This document shows positions 35,053 to 46,400 of a DNA stretch of 64,000 nt, one piece after another (position 1 is the first letter of the stretch; every line of letters starts with the position of its first letter). The notes below the pieces were generated by a model, which saw only the letters and a list, made by a program, of their open reading frames with translations, was not told the DNA's origin and did not search any database. The position numbers and the translations under genes are program-made. Source of the stretch: Anaspis maculata (Eukaryota > Arthropoda > Insecta > Coleoptera > Scraptiidae); contig OX421964.1 in the NCBI GenBank assembly GCA_949128115.1, positions 48,710,601-48,774,600 of the forward strand, given 5' to 3'.

Positions 35053-35186
35053 GAGCGATCAAATACACGATTGCTCAAGTTGGCGTACGATGCTCAAATT
35101 TTCCTCAAACACTCGTTCATGATTCGGCCGTTCGGGAAAAAGTGAGTACCGTACGCCAACTTGAGAAATGGAGTATTTGATCGCTC
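35053..35186. mobile_element. 134-bp hairpin MITE
   Basis: GAGCGATCAAATAC at the left is mirrored by GTATTTGATCGCTC at the right. CTCAAGTTGGCGTAC is mirrored by GTACGCCAACTTGAG. Arms of about 45 bp enclose a 45-bp loop. It could fold into one long hairpin RNA. No clear target duplication. Confidence 0.75.
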
Positions 35187-36899
35187 GTTATATCAGTTTT
35201 ACACACTTGTACACTATTGGACTGGTAAAAGCAAATATACCTTCTCTGGTAGATGAATAGTAAGACGAGGTATAAGATAAGTAGTTTGATGAGAGCTATT
35301 CCCTAGCAAACTTGAGAAACATGGACTGTAAATTATTATCATTGTTCACATTTCAAATAATTCTCATTCCACAAAACTGTGTGGCTCTTGTTGGAGTCCT
35401 TGTTCATTAGCCACAGCTCAGAATGTGTTAATTACGGAATAAATGCTGTGGGAACGTCGACAGTCTCTCTTATTATGATGGTGGCGGCAGTGGCGGTGCA
35501 AAACAGCGCTGTCTGGCAGAAAACAGCGGGACGCATTGGGAATTCATTTTGAAAATATGACGTGCGGTCCCAATTCCACGTAAAGTCTCAATTAGAACTT
35601 TCCCTACTGCACAAATGAAATAAACCGAATTCGACGACGACGAAAGTCAAAATTAGTTCCATCTCGATGGAGACTCGGACAAAACATGCCTTCATGCAAA
35701 AGCGCAATAGCTTTGGGCGAAATGAGTTTTACACGAAGTCGTGGGTCCTGATGTAAATATTCAGCATGTACGTATGTACTCATACCTACCTACTCTCTTC
35801 TAATCAGATTTCGTGAGTAGTCAAAATTCTAAATACAAAGAATGTTACCTGACATGCAAACAAGTCGAGTGGTGTGGTGTGGTGGTGCACGCGCGCCGTG
35901 CGGTGAAAATTTTAAGGTTTTATATTCCTGTGACGGCCATAAATCCGCGGCTCGGGAAGTTTTCAAGAATTTTAAGTGAAAAGTTTAAATTAAAATGAAT
36001 CATACAAAAGACTATTCCCCATTTGTAATCCCCGCCTGTCGAGTGGCAGTGGCGGCAAAGGAAGGTAGAGAGGCAGGTAATGGTGGTGGTGGTTTTGGAG
36101 CGAGCGAGAATTGGCGGTAAATTAGGAGCAGAAACTACTGTAGGTACCTGCGAAATTGCAGAGAATTCTTATGAATCCTAGTTTTGTCAAATATTATTAT
36201 TATCGTACACTCGCCGTTGGCGTTGATGTTCAAATCAAAAAAATATGCATTTTTAAACTACATCTTAATTTCGTCCCCAATCCTCTCCCTTATCTCAATT
36301 TCCCAAATTAGCCGAGAAGAATGTACCTTTTCAATTCCATCTGTTAGATTTCGGCGACGGCGGTGGTCATTTCCAATTTAGTTGACAGGTTTAGGAAAAA
36401 TTAAAAAAAAAACAGATAAGTATGGAAGTCATGTGGGAAGTGTTGTGCAACGTCTTCCAAAGCTGTGTGCTCCGCAACTCCCAGCCCCATCGTGCATGAT
36501 TTTCCTACAAACACGGTATAATTGTGATCCTAATAATGGAATTTCAATTTTCACTCACCAGAGTTTTTCAGTTCTTGATCAGCCTGTAACAGCACAGCAG
36601 ATTGAATGAATGTCTTTTCAAAAATCCTGAACGGCTGTCCCCGAAAAATGAACGAAAACTGAATCAAGTTGTCGTAAATGTCAATAAATATTGTAACAAA
36701 TATCACATTTTCTTATGAGGAAGTGACAGCGTGCAGCGTGTGCACCTGGTCCTGTTTTTCCAGCACTAGAGAACGAATCGTTTTGTTGGACAACCTTATA
36801 GGTATTTTGAAGCTTTCGACCTTAAGAAAACCCATGAAAAAAAACAACGCGGCAGATCATAAGCAAGCGGTGTTATCGAAACGATGTGTAAATATCTAT
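35187..36899. other. No gene supported
   Basis: Several short plus-strand ORFs (35813-35998, 36184-36381, 36382-36609) without motifs. A GTGGTGTGGTGTGGTGGTG low-complexity patch is at about 35870. Confidence 0.3.
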
Positions 36900-37669
36900 T
36901 ATAGGTCGCGGGAACATAACGTCACCTTGACACCCGCTATCGCAACGTTGCAAATATGCCTGACGTGGCAACAGCGCATTGCGCATTTCCACGCTTCTTA
37001 GCCGCTTTTGTTTTACGCCAGGAGCTGCTCCGGGTAGATCACTACATAGAGAAAGTAGATACATACGCCAATCACGACCCAGCTGGATCTATTTTTTTTG
37101 TCTGGTGATCTACCCTGATCAGCTCTGCATGCCGTCAAAACGAAAGCGCCTCGCCAGCTTCTTGCCCGAGTTTGCGCATGATGGGTTGCCAAGGTACCAC
37201 TGTAGAGATCCGCTTGTTTTTGACATTACTCAGTCAAATCGTGAGTTAAGCACATTATTTTTTTTGGTAAAGCGATAACTGTTCAATAAATCATCTTATT
37301 ACCTTATATATGTATGTATGTACATTATATACCTTATATCTTATATATTTATTACAACTTTACAACTAAAGAAAATTGTATACACAAGTAGGTACTAGTG
37401 AAATAGTATATTATATACCAAGGTTGAGAAAGTATTATTATAGCTGAAGCGCCAGTTTAGATCCCGAAGCGCAGCTGAGGGATATAAGGCGCTGAAGCTA
37501 TAATAATTTTCTCGACCGTGGTTTATATAGTATTTTTTTTACTGCTAGAAAAACGCCTTTTTAGTTCAGGAACAGGTTAATAATGATGTACTTCACGGCT
37601 AGTAGTGAAAAAATAACATTATACCATATACCCATCTTTAGGGAGCCGTTTTTGTTCCCGCGACCTATA
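36900..37669. mobile_element. MITE with TATAGGTCGCGGGAAC terminal repeats
   Basis: TATAGGTCGCGGGAACA at the left is mirrored at the right (TGTTCCCGCGACCTATA at 37653-37669). It lies 36 bp upstream of the gypsy 5' LTR. The interior is non-coding and contains a smaller palindrome at about 37409-37530. Target duplication is not obvious. Confidence 0.65.
37409..37530. repeat. Short palindrome inside the 36900-37669 element
   Basis: TATTATTATAGCTGAAGCGCC is mirrored by GGCGCTGAAGCTATAATAATT, and TATACCAAGGTTGAGAAA by TTTCTCGACCGTGGTTTATA. Likely another nested MITE. Confidence 0.65.
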
Positions 37670-37700
37670 GGGCCACTCTTGTTTATTATCTAGTGCTAAT

Positions 37701-37705
37701 GTACC
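37701..37705. repeat. Gypsy target duplication, left
   Basis: GTACC immediately precedes the 5' LTR and is repeated at 42305-42309 after the 3' LTR. Confidence 0.85.
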
Positions 37706-37839
37706 TGTAGGTACATTGTTATTGTTATTACATAGAGATTGTTGGCAGTTGCCTAAGAAATATAATAATATAAAAATTAATAAAAATATACACGTTGAAT
37801 CATTCCATATTTTAATAATAGCAAGACTATTATGCTATA
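37706..37839 (+). repeat. 5' LTR
   Basis: Starts TGTAGGTACATTG and ends GCTATA, giving imperfect inverted ends TGTAG/CTATA instead of the usual TG/CA. An AATAAA polyadenylation signal is at 37779-37784 and AT-rich TATA-like sequence precedes it. Unusually short for an insect gypsy LTR. Confidence 0.9.
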
Positions 37840-37840
37840 T

Positions 37841-37859
37841 TGGTGACCCCGACGTGATT
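37841..37859 (+). promoter_or_regulatory. Primer binding site, tRNA-Trp
   Basis: TGGTGACCCCGACGTGATT begins one base after the LTR. It is the exact complement of CCA plus the 3' end of insect tRNA-Trp as I recall that gene (TCACGTCGGGGTCA). It primes minus-strand DNA synthesis. A partial copy (CCGACGTGATTCAACGGCGC) recurs about 85 bp downstream in the leader. Confidence 0.85.
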
Positions 37860-38153
37860 CAACGGCGCAGTGCGACCCATCCCGACCGTCCCAACGTGCG
37901 ATCCATCCCGACCGTCCAAACGTGCGGTCCGTCCCGACGTGATTCAACGGCGCAGTGCGACCTATCTCGACCGCCGCGACGTAATCCAGCGCAACGAGAT
38001 CCACCCCAACACGATCAAGTCCGACCGAAGTAATCCGGCAGATAGACGATCCATCTCTGCCCGAAGTGAACCAGTGCAACGAGATTACTACTCGACGCAA
38101 CCACTCCGACGTGATTCCTGCCCGACGTCATCCTGTCCACACACAACGTCAAC

Positions 38154-38543
38154 ATGACAGATCAACAAGAAACAGGTGCAGGTGCCGGCGACAATCACAA
38201 TAATGTCCTGCGAGAACAAGCCGCAACATCAATTAAATTACCATCATTTTGGACACAATGCCCCGAAGCATGGTTTATGCAAGCTGAAGTTCAATTCAAT
38301 TTAAAAGGTATAAACAGGAACAATACAAAATACGAATACGTTGTTGCCTCTCTGCCTCAAGAGGTGATACTGACCGTATGGGACAAAATTAAAAATCCCT
38401 TAAATCAAAATTACGATCAGCTAAAGGCCACATTAATTCAAAGGCATTCAATAAGCGAAGAAAAAAACTCGAGGAACTTTTGTCTAATACTAACCTGGGC
38501 GATCGCAAGCCTTCAGAATTGTACAGGTCAATGGAAATATTAA
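38154..38543 (+). CDS. Gag, N-terminal part (frame 1)
   Basis: Opens MTDQQETGAGAGDN after a 300-bp leader and continues through KLPSFWTQCPEAWFMQAEVQ, a pattern typical of the N-terminal Gag region in this insect gypsy group. The conserved frame leaves this ORF at the A7 run 38461-38467. After that the frame-1 residues look random and stop at 38543, while the true continuation is in the -1 frame. The break coincides with A AAA AAC in the zero-frame phase. The cause is therefore either a single A lost from a run of eight or a frameshift site. Confidence 0.85.
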   Translation: MTDQQETGAGAGDNHNNVLREQAATSIKLPSFWTQCPEAWFMQAEVQFNLKGINRNNTKYEYVVASLPQEVILTVWDKIKNPLNQNYDQLKATLIQRHSISEEKNSRNFCLILTWAIASLQNCTGQWKY

Positions 38544-39082
38544 CTGGTACCTCCACGACGGTAGGCAGAGAGCTCTTAAAACAGTTATGGTTGAAAAAGT
38601 TACCTCCCGCTATCAACATCGCTCTCATGGCTTCAAGTAAAACCGATATTCAAGAACTCTCTGACATAGCCGACAAAATATGGGACGTATCAACCCAAAC
38701 GCTTCATCATGTCAATGCTTTCCATCATTCACAACATCAACAGTCATCTCATCAATCGACTGTAGCTCCCGATATATCTTTAGACATTATGAAATTGATT
38801 TCTAAATTATCTTGTCAGTACAACGAAATTCATTCAGAAATGGCTGAACTAAAAAAATCAATTGCAGGTAACACTTTACCATCAACATCATGTACAGAAT
38901 GTCATCGACGCCGCAGTCGCAGCAGAAGTGGGAGTTACGAAAGGCACTCCCAGCGTAATGCAAGCAAAAACAGGAATTTCCTTAAAAATAATCAACCTTG
39001 TTGTTGGTACCACTTCAACTTTGGCGAAAAAGCAAATAAGTGCATCCAACCTTGCAGCTATACATCTTCAAAAAACGAGTAA
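38469..39082 (+). CDS. Gag, C-terminal part with nucleocapsid-like motif
   Basis: The frame is -1 to the N-terminal Gag ORF. It carries [14 protein letters not shown] and [17 protein letters not shown], typical capsid-region sequence, then a basic RRRSRSRSG stretch and a C-terminal motif [19 protein letters not shown]. This is the CxxH...FG..A..C..PC variant of a zinc knuckle found in this retrotransposon group. It has no natural ATG at its start. It overlaps pol by 43 nt and ends TCAAAAAACGAGTAA. Confidence 0.85.
39070..39076 (+). promoter_or_regulatory. -1 ribosomal frameshift heptamer A AAA AAC, gag to pol
   Basis: In the gag phase the codons read TCA AAA AAC GAG TAA. A slip of -1 on A AAA AAC enters pol at codon 13 (Arg), two codons before the gag stop. 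It is the slippery type known from retroviral gag-pro junctions. No downstream pseudoknot was evaluated. Confidence 0.75.
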
Positions 39083-42000
39083 AATCCATTGTTGAAATGG
39101 CTACCAACAACAATGGATGTTTCAAATCTTACCGCTTGTTTATAACTGATAGAAATAATAATTTAAAATTTTTGATAGACTCAGGAGCTGATGTCTCTGT
39201 TTTACCAAATTCCTTTTTCAATGCATACAAAACAAATAACGATATTGTCCTTTCGGCAGTAAATGGTTCAAATATTAAAACTTTTGGTACCAAATTACTG
39301 AAAGTCAATTTGAATCTACGCCGCGATTTTGTTTATCCTTTCATTCTTGCAGAAGTTAGTCGCCCTATTTTAGGAGCAGACTTCCTGGCAAAATTCAACT
39401 TATTAGTAGATTTAAAAAACAGAAGGTTAATTGATTCACACACCTCTTTGTCTATAAATACACCTATCATTCGAACAAACACACCCTCACCTAAAATATT
39501 CGCAATCGAAAACATATACGCACAACTACTTCATGAATATCCATCACTCACAGCACCACCAGATTTTTCCGTGACAGTCAAACATAATACACAACATCAT
39601 ATAGTAACAAACGGACCTTTACCATACTGTACACCACGTCGACTTAACTCTGAAAAATACAAAATTGCCAAAGCAGAATTCGACTATATGGTAGAACTTG
39701 GAATTTGCAGGCCTTCATCTTCCAGTGTAGCTTCACCTTTACATTTAGTACCTAAAAAAAATTCCAACGATTGGAGACCTTGTGGAGACTATCGCAAACT
39801 GAACACTATAACTGTACCAGACAGATACCCACTTCCTCACATACAGAGTTTCAATCAAAATTTGCAAGGTTGTACCATTTTTTCAAAGATCGATTTACTC
39901 AGAGCATACCATCAAATACCAGTAGCACCAGAAGATATTTTCAAAACAGCAGTAACGACACAGTTCGGTTTATTTGAATTTGTCAAAATGCCCTTTGGCA
40001 TGCGAAATTCAGGCCAGACATTCCAAAGATTCATCAACGAGGTAACTCAAGGACTAGACTTCGTTTTTGTTTATTTAGACGACATACTAGTAGCAAGTAA
40101 AACCGACTCAGAACACTTAGAACATCTGAAACAATTATTTGAGAGGTTGTCAAAATACGGTTTGAATCTAAAGCCCTCAAAATGTATTTTTGGAGTTAGA
40201 CAGATAACATTTCTTGGATACGACATCAATACAAACGGGATCTTACCCTCCAAAGACCGTGTTAAAATCATTTTCGATTTTCCGACACCGGATTCGTTAA
40301 AGAAACTCCAAGGCTTTGTTGGTATGATAAATTATTATCACCGATTCATTCCTAAATTAGCTGCTACAATGAGACCTTTATACGAACTACTCAAAGAGCT
40401 ACAAAATAAAGTCGAGAAGAAGAAATTTCAGTGGAACACAGATTGTGACAAAGCATTCAATAACATAAAATCATCATTAACTTCGGCCTGTTTATTATTT
40501 CATCCAAAAGAACATACAAAATTAAGCTTGACCGTTGACGCTTCTAGTACCTCCGTTGGAGGAGTACTAGAGCAGTTCAATCAAGGTGTCTGGGAACCTC
40601 TAGCATTTTTTTCAAAAAAATTGTCAGTTACCGAAACAAAATATTCATCATTTGACCGCGAACTTCTCGCGATCTACCTTAACATACAACATTTCCGTTT
40701 TATTCTAGAAGGGAACGAATTCGTCGTTTTCACCGACCACAAACCATTGACTACAGCCTTATACACAAAAACAGAGAGAAGTCCAAGACAAACGCGTCAT
40801 TTAACATACATTTCAGAATTCACATCAGATATCAGACATATAACAGGAAAATCGAATATCGTCGCAGATACCTTGTCTAGAGTAGATAAACAAGAAATAG
40901 GAATCCTAAATTTAGCCGATATTGACATAAAATCACTAAGTGAAGAACAAGAAATAAATGACGAGCTAAAAAACTTACTCAAAAATAAAAAGCCAAGCAG
41001 CAAGATTCAATTTAAAAAGATAATAATGCCTTTCTCAGAAATACCTTTGTGGTGCGAAACTTCTACAGGTCAAAATAAACCTTTTGTACCTGTAAAATAC
41101 CGTCACATGATTTTTAATTGTCTGCATAACCTTTCCCACCCTGGAATTCGCGCTACAAGAAAACTCGTGTGTTCGCGTTACTTTTGGCCATGTATAAATA
41201 AAGATATTACATTGTGGGCTGAGACATGTATTAGCTGTCAAAAATCTAAAATTAATCGCCATACTAAATCAGAATTAGGTAAATTTGAACTACCAAAAGC
41301 TAAATTTGAGCATATACATACAGACCTGGTAGGCCCATTTCCACAATCAAACGGATACAAATACATTCTAACAGTAGTGGACCGGTTCACGAGGTGGCCC
41401 GAAGCGTACCTTTTAAAAGATATATCGGCTGCTACAGTCGCAAAAACATTATTTTTTAACTTCATAACACGTTTCGGCATACCTGCAACTATAACCACAG
41501 ACCAAGGAACACAATTCGAAAGCAAAATTTTTACAGAGCTTACAAAATTACTCGGCTGCCATAAAATTCATACCAACACATATCACCCTCAAAGCAACGG
41601 CATGGTGGAACGTTTCCACAGACAACTTAAAGCCAGTCTTATGGCAAGACAAAATACTGTCAATTGGAGTGCAGAGGTTCCAGTTATTTTATTAGGTTTC
41701 CGTACAGTTTTTAAAGAAGATCTAAAATGCTCATCGGCAGAATTACTATACGGTCAAAAGCTAAGAGTTCCTGGAGAATTTTTCACCCCCTGCACTACAA
41801 CAGCCACTGACCCAGCAAATTATTTGTCAAAATTAAAAGAAGCAATGAATATCATACGGCCAGTGTCACCTCGAGGACGGAGCGAAAACAACGTATTTGT
41901 ACACCAAGATCTGAAGTCCTGTGATTATGTTTTCGTTGGTATTCCCAAGAAAAATTTCAGTTTGCAGCAACCATACGAGGGGCCTTACAAAGTCATAAAA

Positions 42001-42264
42001 AGAACGCAAAAAACATTTTTTATATTAAAAAATGATGCCGAAGTAGCAATTTCCATTGATAGATTAAAGCCGGCATATACAGCAATGTCCCCTGCACCTG
42101 ACGTCACCGTCACAGAACCAAAAAAAAACGGTGACATTTCAAATAGAAACTTTTCGGGAAGGGGGGTATTTGTAGGTACATTGTTATTGTTATTACATAG
42201 AGATTGTTGGCAGTTGCCTAAGAAATATAATAATATAAAAATTAATAAAAAATATACACGTTGA
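39076..42264 (+). CDS. Pol polyprotein: protease, reverse transcriptase, RNase H, integrase
   Basis: The open frame runs from 39040; counting from there it has 1074 codons, and translation should enter by frameshift at codon 13. Protease: DSGA at 47-50. RT: D285, then YLDD at 345-348. RNase H: D500, E541, D566, D610. Integrase: zinc finger H696, H700, C730, C733, catalytic D762, D821, E857 with 35 residues between the last two, then a GPF/Y-like module near 978-990. All catalytic residues are present and there are no internal stops. The frame reads on into the 3' LTR and stops at 42264. Nothing suggests inactivation of pol itself. Confidence 0.95.
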   Translation, partial: RVKSIVEMATNNNGCFKSYRLFITDRNNNLKFLIDSGADVSVLPNSFFNAYKTNNDIVLSAVNGSNIKTFGTKLLKVNLNLRRDFVYPFILAEVSRPILGADFLAKFNLLVDLKNRRLIDSHTSLSINTPIIRTNTPSPKIFAIENIYAQLLHEYPSLTAPPDFSVTVKHNTQHHIVTNGPLPYCTPRRLNSEKYKIAKAEFDYMVELGICRPSSSSVASPLHLVPKKNSNDWRPCGDYRKLNTITVPDRYPLPHIQSFNQNLQGCTIFSKIDLLRAYHQIPVAPEDIFKTAVTTQFGLFEFVKMPFGMRNSGQTFQRFINEVTQGLDFVFVYLDDILVASKTDSEHLEHLKQLFERLSKYGLNLKPSKCIFGVRQITFLGYDINTNGILPSKDRVKIIFDFPTPDSLKKLQGFVGMINYYHRFIPKLAATMRPLYELLKELQNKVEKKKFQWNTDCDKAFNNIKSSLTSACLLFHPKEHTKLSLTVDASSTSVGGVLEQFNQGVWEPLAFFSKKLSVTETKYSSFDRELLAIYLNIQHFRFILEGNEFVVFTDHKPLTTALYTKTERSPRQTRHLTYISEFTSDIRHITGKSNIVADTLSRVDKQEIGILNLADIDIKSLSEEQEINDELKNLLKNKKPSSKIQFKKIIMPFSEIPLWCETSTGQNKPFVPVKYRHMIFNCLHNLSHPGIRATRKLVCSRYFWPCINKDITLWAETCISCQKSKINRHTKSELGKFELPKAKFEHIHTDLVGPFPQSNGYKYILTVVDRFTRWPEAYLLKDISAATVAKTLFFNFITRFGIPATITTDQGTQFESKIFTELTKLLGCHKIHTNTYHPQSNGMVERFHRQLKASLMARQNTVNWSAEVPVILLGFRTVFKEDLKCSSAELLYGQKLRVPGEFFTPCTTTATDPANYLSKLKEAMNIIRPVSPRGRSENNVFVHQDLKSCDYVFVGIPKKNFSLQQPYEGPYKVIKRTQKTFFILKNDAEVAISIDRLKPAYTAMSPAPDVTVTEPKKNGDISNRNFSGRGVFVGTLLLLLHRDCWQLPKKYNNIKINKKYTR
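42156..42166 (+). promoter_or_regulatory. Polypurine tract
   Basis: GGGAAGGGGGG, four bases before the 3' LTR; the expected plus-strand primer. The overlapping pol frame encodes GRGVFV here. Confidence 0.75.
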
Positions 42265-42304
42265 ATCATTCCATATTTTAATAATAGCAAGACTATATGC
42301 TATA
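42171..42304 (+). repeat. 3' LTR
   Basis: Same 134 bp as the 5' LTR except for one extra A in AATAAAAAATA and one T missing in GACTATATGC. Followed by GTACC. Confidence 0.9.
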
Positions 42305-42309
42305 GTACC
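42305..42309. repeat. Gypsy target duplication, right
   Basis: GTACC, matching 37701-37705. Confidence 0.85.
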
Positions 42310-42495
42310 CATATATTATTACGAACCTGTGCTCAACCCATCAGTCAGCCTTGTTGCAGATGTTTCTTTCTCAATATATCGAGCAAGAGTACATTTGTGT
42401 GAACGTTTAATTTTTTTTTCTTCAAAAAATCAGCTACCAGCCGTTAACCCAGTGAAAGTCATAACTCTCGGGATATAACCAAATAAATATGTATA

Positions 42496-43464
42496 CGGGT
42501 ATCCAGAAAATAGCAGAAAAGCTCTGCAGCACGTTGTGCAGGACCCTTCAGGGAATCCCAAAAAATGATATAAAAAATCTTCGAGTTTATTTTTGAGAAA
42601 TTTTTGGGTCAAAAACTGGTCCTTCAAATATTAATTTTCTTAGTTTCAGACTCACCCTGAATGTGAAAAAAATTCAATACACGTCCAGTGGTAGATATTT
42701 CTTTCTCATAATTAGTTAGTCATAATTAGGGATGGACAAAAATATTGATATATCAATAAATTTATCAATATATCGATATATCAACTAATGATATTATTTT
42801 TGAAATATATCGATATATCAAATATCGATAATCATCAAAATATCAAATGTCGATAATTATCAAAATATCAAATGTTGATAATTATTATCAGAAAATCAAA
42901 TATCGATAAATGTAGGATATGTTGATGTTAATAATAATGTTAACATATCATCAAAGTATAGATAATGGTTATCATAACATTGAAATATCATTAAATAAAA
43001 GATAAAGACCTAAGACCGCCAAAGAAGTAAGTTTCACTCATCATGCGAGTCTAGACTGAACATAGATCTCGACATAGATGATATATTTTTCATATTATTA
43101 TTTGATATCCTTATTTTCATATTGATATTTTTATAATTATAATTTTTTATATTTTGATAATTATCAATTCTTGACACTTTGATAATTATCGATATTAGAT
43201 ATATCAATAATTATCGATATATTTTTTTCTTATCAAACTTTGATACTCGGATCACGATATCGCCCATCCCTAGTCATAATTCTGCCGTTAACAGTCAACT
43301 GAAATCTTTTGAATTAACAAAACTAGAAGGGTTCAAAGAGCCGTCTCTTGACTCTTGATAACCCCAAAAATGAAAGTCGAAGAATTTTTTCATCATTTTT
43401 TCGGAGTTCCCTGAAGGTTCCTTACAACCTACTGAAGAACTTTTCCGCCATTTTCTGGACACTG
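42496..43464. mobile_element. Palindromic MITE (TA-flanked) hosting a hAT-type insertion
   Basis: ATCCAGAAAATAGCAGAAAAG near the left end is mirrored by CTTTTCCGCCATTTTCTGGA near the right. CCTTCAGGGAATCCC is mirrored by GAGTTCCCTGAAGG. TA flanks lie at 42494-42495 and 43465-43466. The right end reads CAGTGTCCAG on the minus strand, recalling the CAGGGTGTCC family, while the left end (CGGGTATCCAG) has diverged. Confidence 0.6.
42727..43272. mobile_element. hAT-type MITE, AT-rich, 8-bp target duplication
   Basis: The ends are TAGGGATGGAC and, mirrored, TAGGGATGGGC. GTCATAAT stands directly on both sides (42719-42726 and 43273-43280). The interior is almost entirely variants of ATATCGATA/TATCAATA, giving many overlapping hairpins. 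The 8-bp duplication and terminal sequence fit hAT elements. There is no transposase. Confidence 0.85.
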
Positions 43465-43466
43465 TA

Positions 43467-46400
43467 TAATTATGTTTGTTACTGTTTGTCTGCTGTCATC
43501 AAGCATGTCATGCACACAATGCAGTCGGGAAGCAGGTAACCAGAAATTCAACGCTGTAGTTTGGTTGGATAAGTACACAAGAAAATTGCTCCACCCCTGA
43601 ACGTCATTACCTGGCACAGTCCCCTGACCATCCGTCCAATATAAGTTGTTCACCATTTTCGTCCGATGGTGAGCTTAGTGGAGTCCCCCTTGGCGCAACG
43701 TAGAAGTGAGGCCTGTTGAAACAACTGTAGACTGCAGAAAGCCTCCCGAAAATAGCAAATGACGCATACTGTTGTTATTGCTGTAAATGAGATTCCACGT
43801 CCCATAGTCCTTGATTAGGCACTGTTTTGCTTGTGCCGTTCACCTTCCAGGCCATAAATCTAAAGAGCCTTCGCTCCCCGATACTCAAGCCAATCCAGTA
43901 ACGAAGCAAAACTGGATGAGTGCCGTTAGGCGAAGGGTCTATACGAAAAAATTGCCCTTTTCTCGAAATTGCGCAATTTAATCATTCCATCGAAACAATA
44001 TCCAGCGAGTGGGAGCATAGTGGGAGCATCGGCGGGATGATCCCGACCTGCCCGGGGTATATGATGACTTTCTCGGAGAACAGAGAACCGGCTTGCTCGT
44101 ATTGTGAGAAACGCCGAAGGAGCCAGAAGTTTCGATTCTCCATTGAGCGCTCCTCGATGTGTATCGGATTGGCATTTCTCCTGGGCGGAGGAGAATGTTT
44201 TCTACTATAGTATGCCGAATTCGGCAGGAATCACAGACGTTGTTCGGGCGCCCTGATAACAATCTTAAACCGGAACGATGGCTGTAAGTCCGGGGAAAAA
44301 GAAAGAAGTCGCAGCGAGGATTGCCGGGCTTAGAATGCAATGACAATCTATCGGTTCACTTGTGGAGGGCTTAGCCTGGGAGATCCGGGCGGTCGGCCTC
44401 CTCTCCTCCTCTTCTCTTTTGCCAATTCCCACCGCCGCCCGATAATCGCCACCGCCGCGGCGACTTGCGGAGGCGGCTGCCCCTCTTCTCCCGTCCGTGT
44501 GCTGAATTCGGTTCTGGCCGGGTACTGGTAGGGCATACCGCACCACCTCCTCCTCCCCCTCCTCCTTCGCCTCCACCCCCACTGCCATGTGGAAAGAGAT
44601 GGTTCACAATTACAAAGACAAACCGCCATTATTGCCCTAATTAGGATAATCTAATGTATGTGGATGTGTGTGTATGTGTGCATGTGTTAATTAAAGCGTG
44701 CCTGTCATTCCCGTAATTGGAATTTAATTCTGGCAGTCGTTGTTTTGCAACTTTGTGTAGTGCGTGGAATTGCACATAGACGAAGTTGGTAAGCCAACGG
44801 CATCGGCACCGGTGCACGGTGGAAGCGTACTGAACATAAACTAATTTCGGCCCTTTAGCAACTACAAAATGAAAAATGGTGTTCCATTCGGAAAATGGTA
44901 TTATTTGCTTCATTGTCATAACTGGTACTGTAGGGAACGAACTGGTCATTGAAACAAAGGCAAGTTGACTTCTTTTCAAAGCTCGGATTCAACTTAGGTA
45001 TTAATAATGGAAATCTGGCGGGAGTTTCGCAATTCCGTAGCAGAGGTATTCCTCTTGGTTTCATTCTTCGTACATCTCCGTATTCTTAGAAAATACTGTG
45101 GAAATCAAGCTGTCTAGAGATTCCTAGATTGTATTAGTGCAAAAGCTCCGATCGACAAATAAAACCATAAAATTATGAAGAGCTGGTTTCTTTTTGGGGG
45201 GCGGAGGGGGAATATGGGGCCCTTGGAAGGTGATGTGAGGGTTAGAGGGTTAGATCAATGCACTTTGCCAAATAACTTGGTTTGGCTTGAGTTCTCACAG
45301 CGAATTACAGCGAATTCCGCTGATGGATCATCAAGGTAGGTACAGAATCACTTTTTTTTTTCGAAGATGGAGACTGGGAATAATACCCCTCGAATGAGCG
45401 AGGATTAAATCCAGAGGTCGTGGTTCTGCAAAGCAGGTGCAGAGATCATTATTGTTTCGGGCGAAAGGCTGAAATGTATGAAAAGTGCCGCAACGGCGAT
45501 CTTAGGCCGCGCATACACAGTTTTTTTGTTCCACTGTAAAGACGATCTTGCTTGGCCTTTGAATCTCTCAGTTTCACGGGGGAGACTCAGGTTGTCGCGG
45601 CGCATGAAGCAGTCAGGCAAGAGGATGCAAGAGGCGGCGGCGGCGGCGGCGGAGAGAGGCGGAGTGGCAGAAAGGCCGACGTAGGCAGCAGCACATTAGA
45701 AGCTCTAGTCGTAAATCGTAGCCGTTTATCCGGAGGTGAGTCCGCAGCTCGCTCCCGGGACACTTTAACGGGGATTACCCGTGCTGACAATTATATACAG
45801 CTTCCTACTCCGTTCCATTTTCCTCGCGAAAGAGAATAAACGCAACTTCTACTGATGGCTGGGCTACACCAGGCACTCACTTCTGGTAAAAAAGCATTGG
45901 TTATAACCGCAACGGATGATCCCTAATCAAAAGAGTCTTGCAGGATGGTCTGGGTTTCAAAAAGATCAATCAACCAATCCAGCTTCGCTTATGATCATGA
46001 TGGATATTCTGTGGAAGCCACTTCCATTGAAGTAATTAAATTAGATGGAAAGGTAGAAATTACGTCAGAGGCGAGTACTGTAGTAGAAGCCAGCAGCAGC
46101 AGCAGCAAGAGTAGTAGCAGCATATGCCCAACGGGACGAGATTAATGCAGACTTAGTCGGCATAGGATAATATCCTCGGCGATCCTGCTGATGCGCCGTG
46201 CCGTCCCTGTTGTGGATCTCTTCGTGATTCCGCCGAGTTTGTGGCTGTGCCCTGCTGTGTTTAACTTGTTGTCGTTCTGGGACGTGCGATAGCTACTACC
46301 AGCTATACTCTTACACAATGAACATGTAACACACCGCTTATACAACTTGCCCCAATTAATATCATTTCACCTCACGCGAATTAACTGGGGCTTTTGAAAT

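Larger units (their letters stand above)
37706..42304 (+). mobile_element. Ty3/gypsy LTR retrotransposon, near-complete
   Basis: This 4.6-kb element carries two 134-bp LTRs, a 5-bp target duplication, a tRNA-Trp primer site, gag in two frames, a full pol ORF and a polypurine tract. No env-like ORF is present. The LTRs differ by only two one-base indels, so insertion is recent. The PR-RT-RNaseH-INT order defines Ty3/gypsy; the clade is unassigned. The only visible defect is a possible one-base loss in gag at 38461-38467. Confidence 0.95.

Noticed and set aside
44265..44629. Gly/Arg/Pro-rich ORFs on both strands
   Set aside because: All frames are open because of GC-rich simple sequence; compositional artefact.
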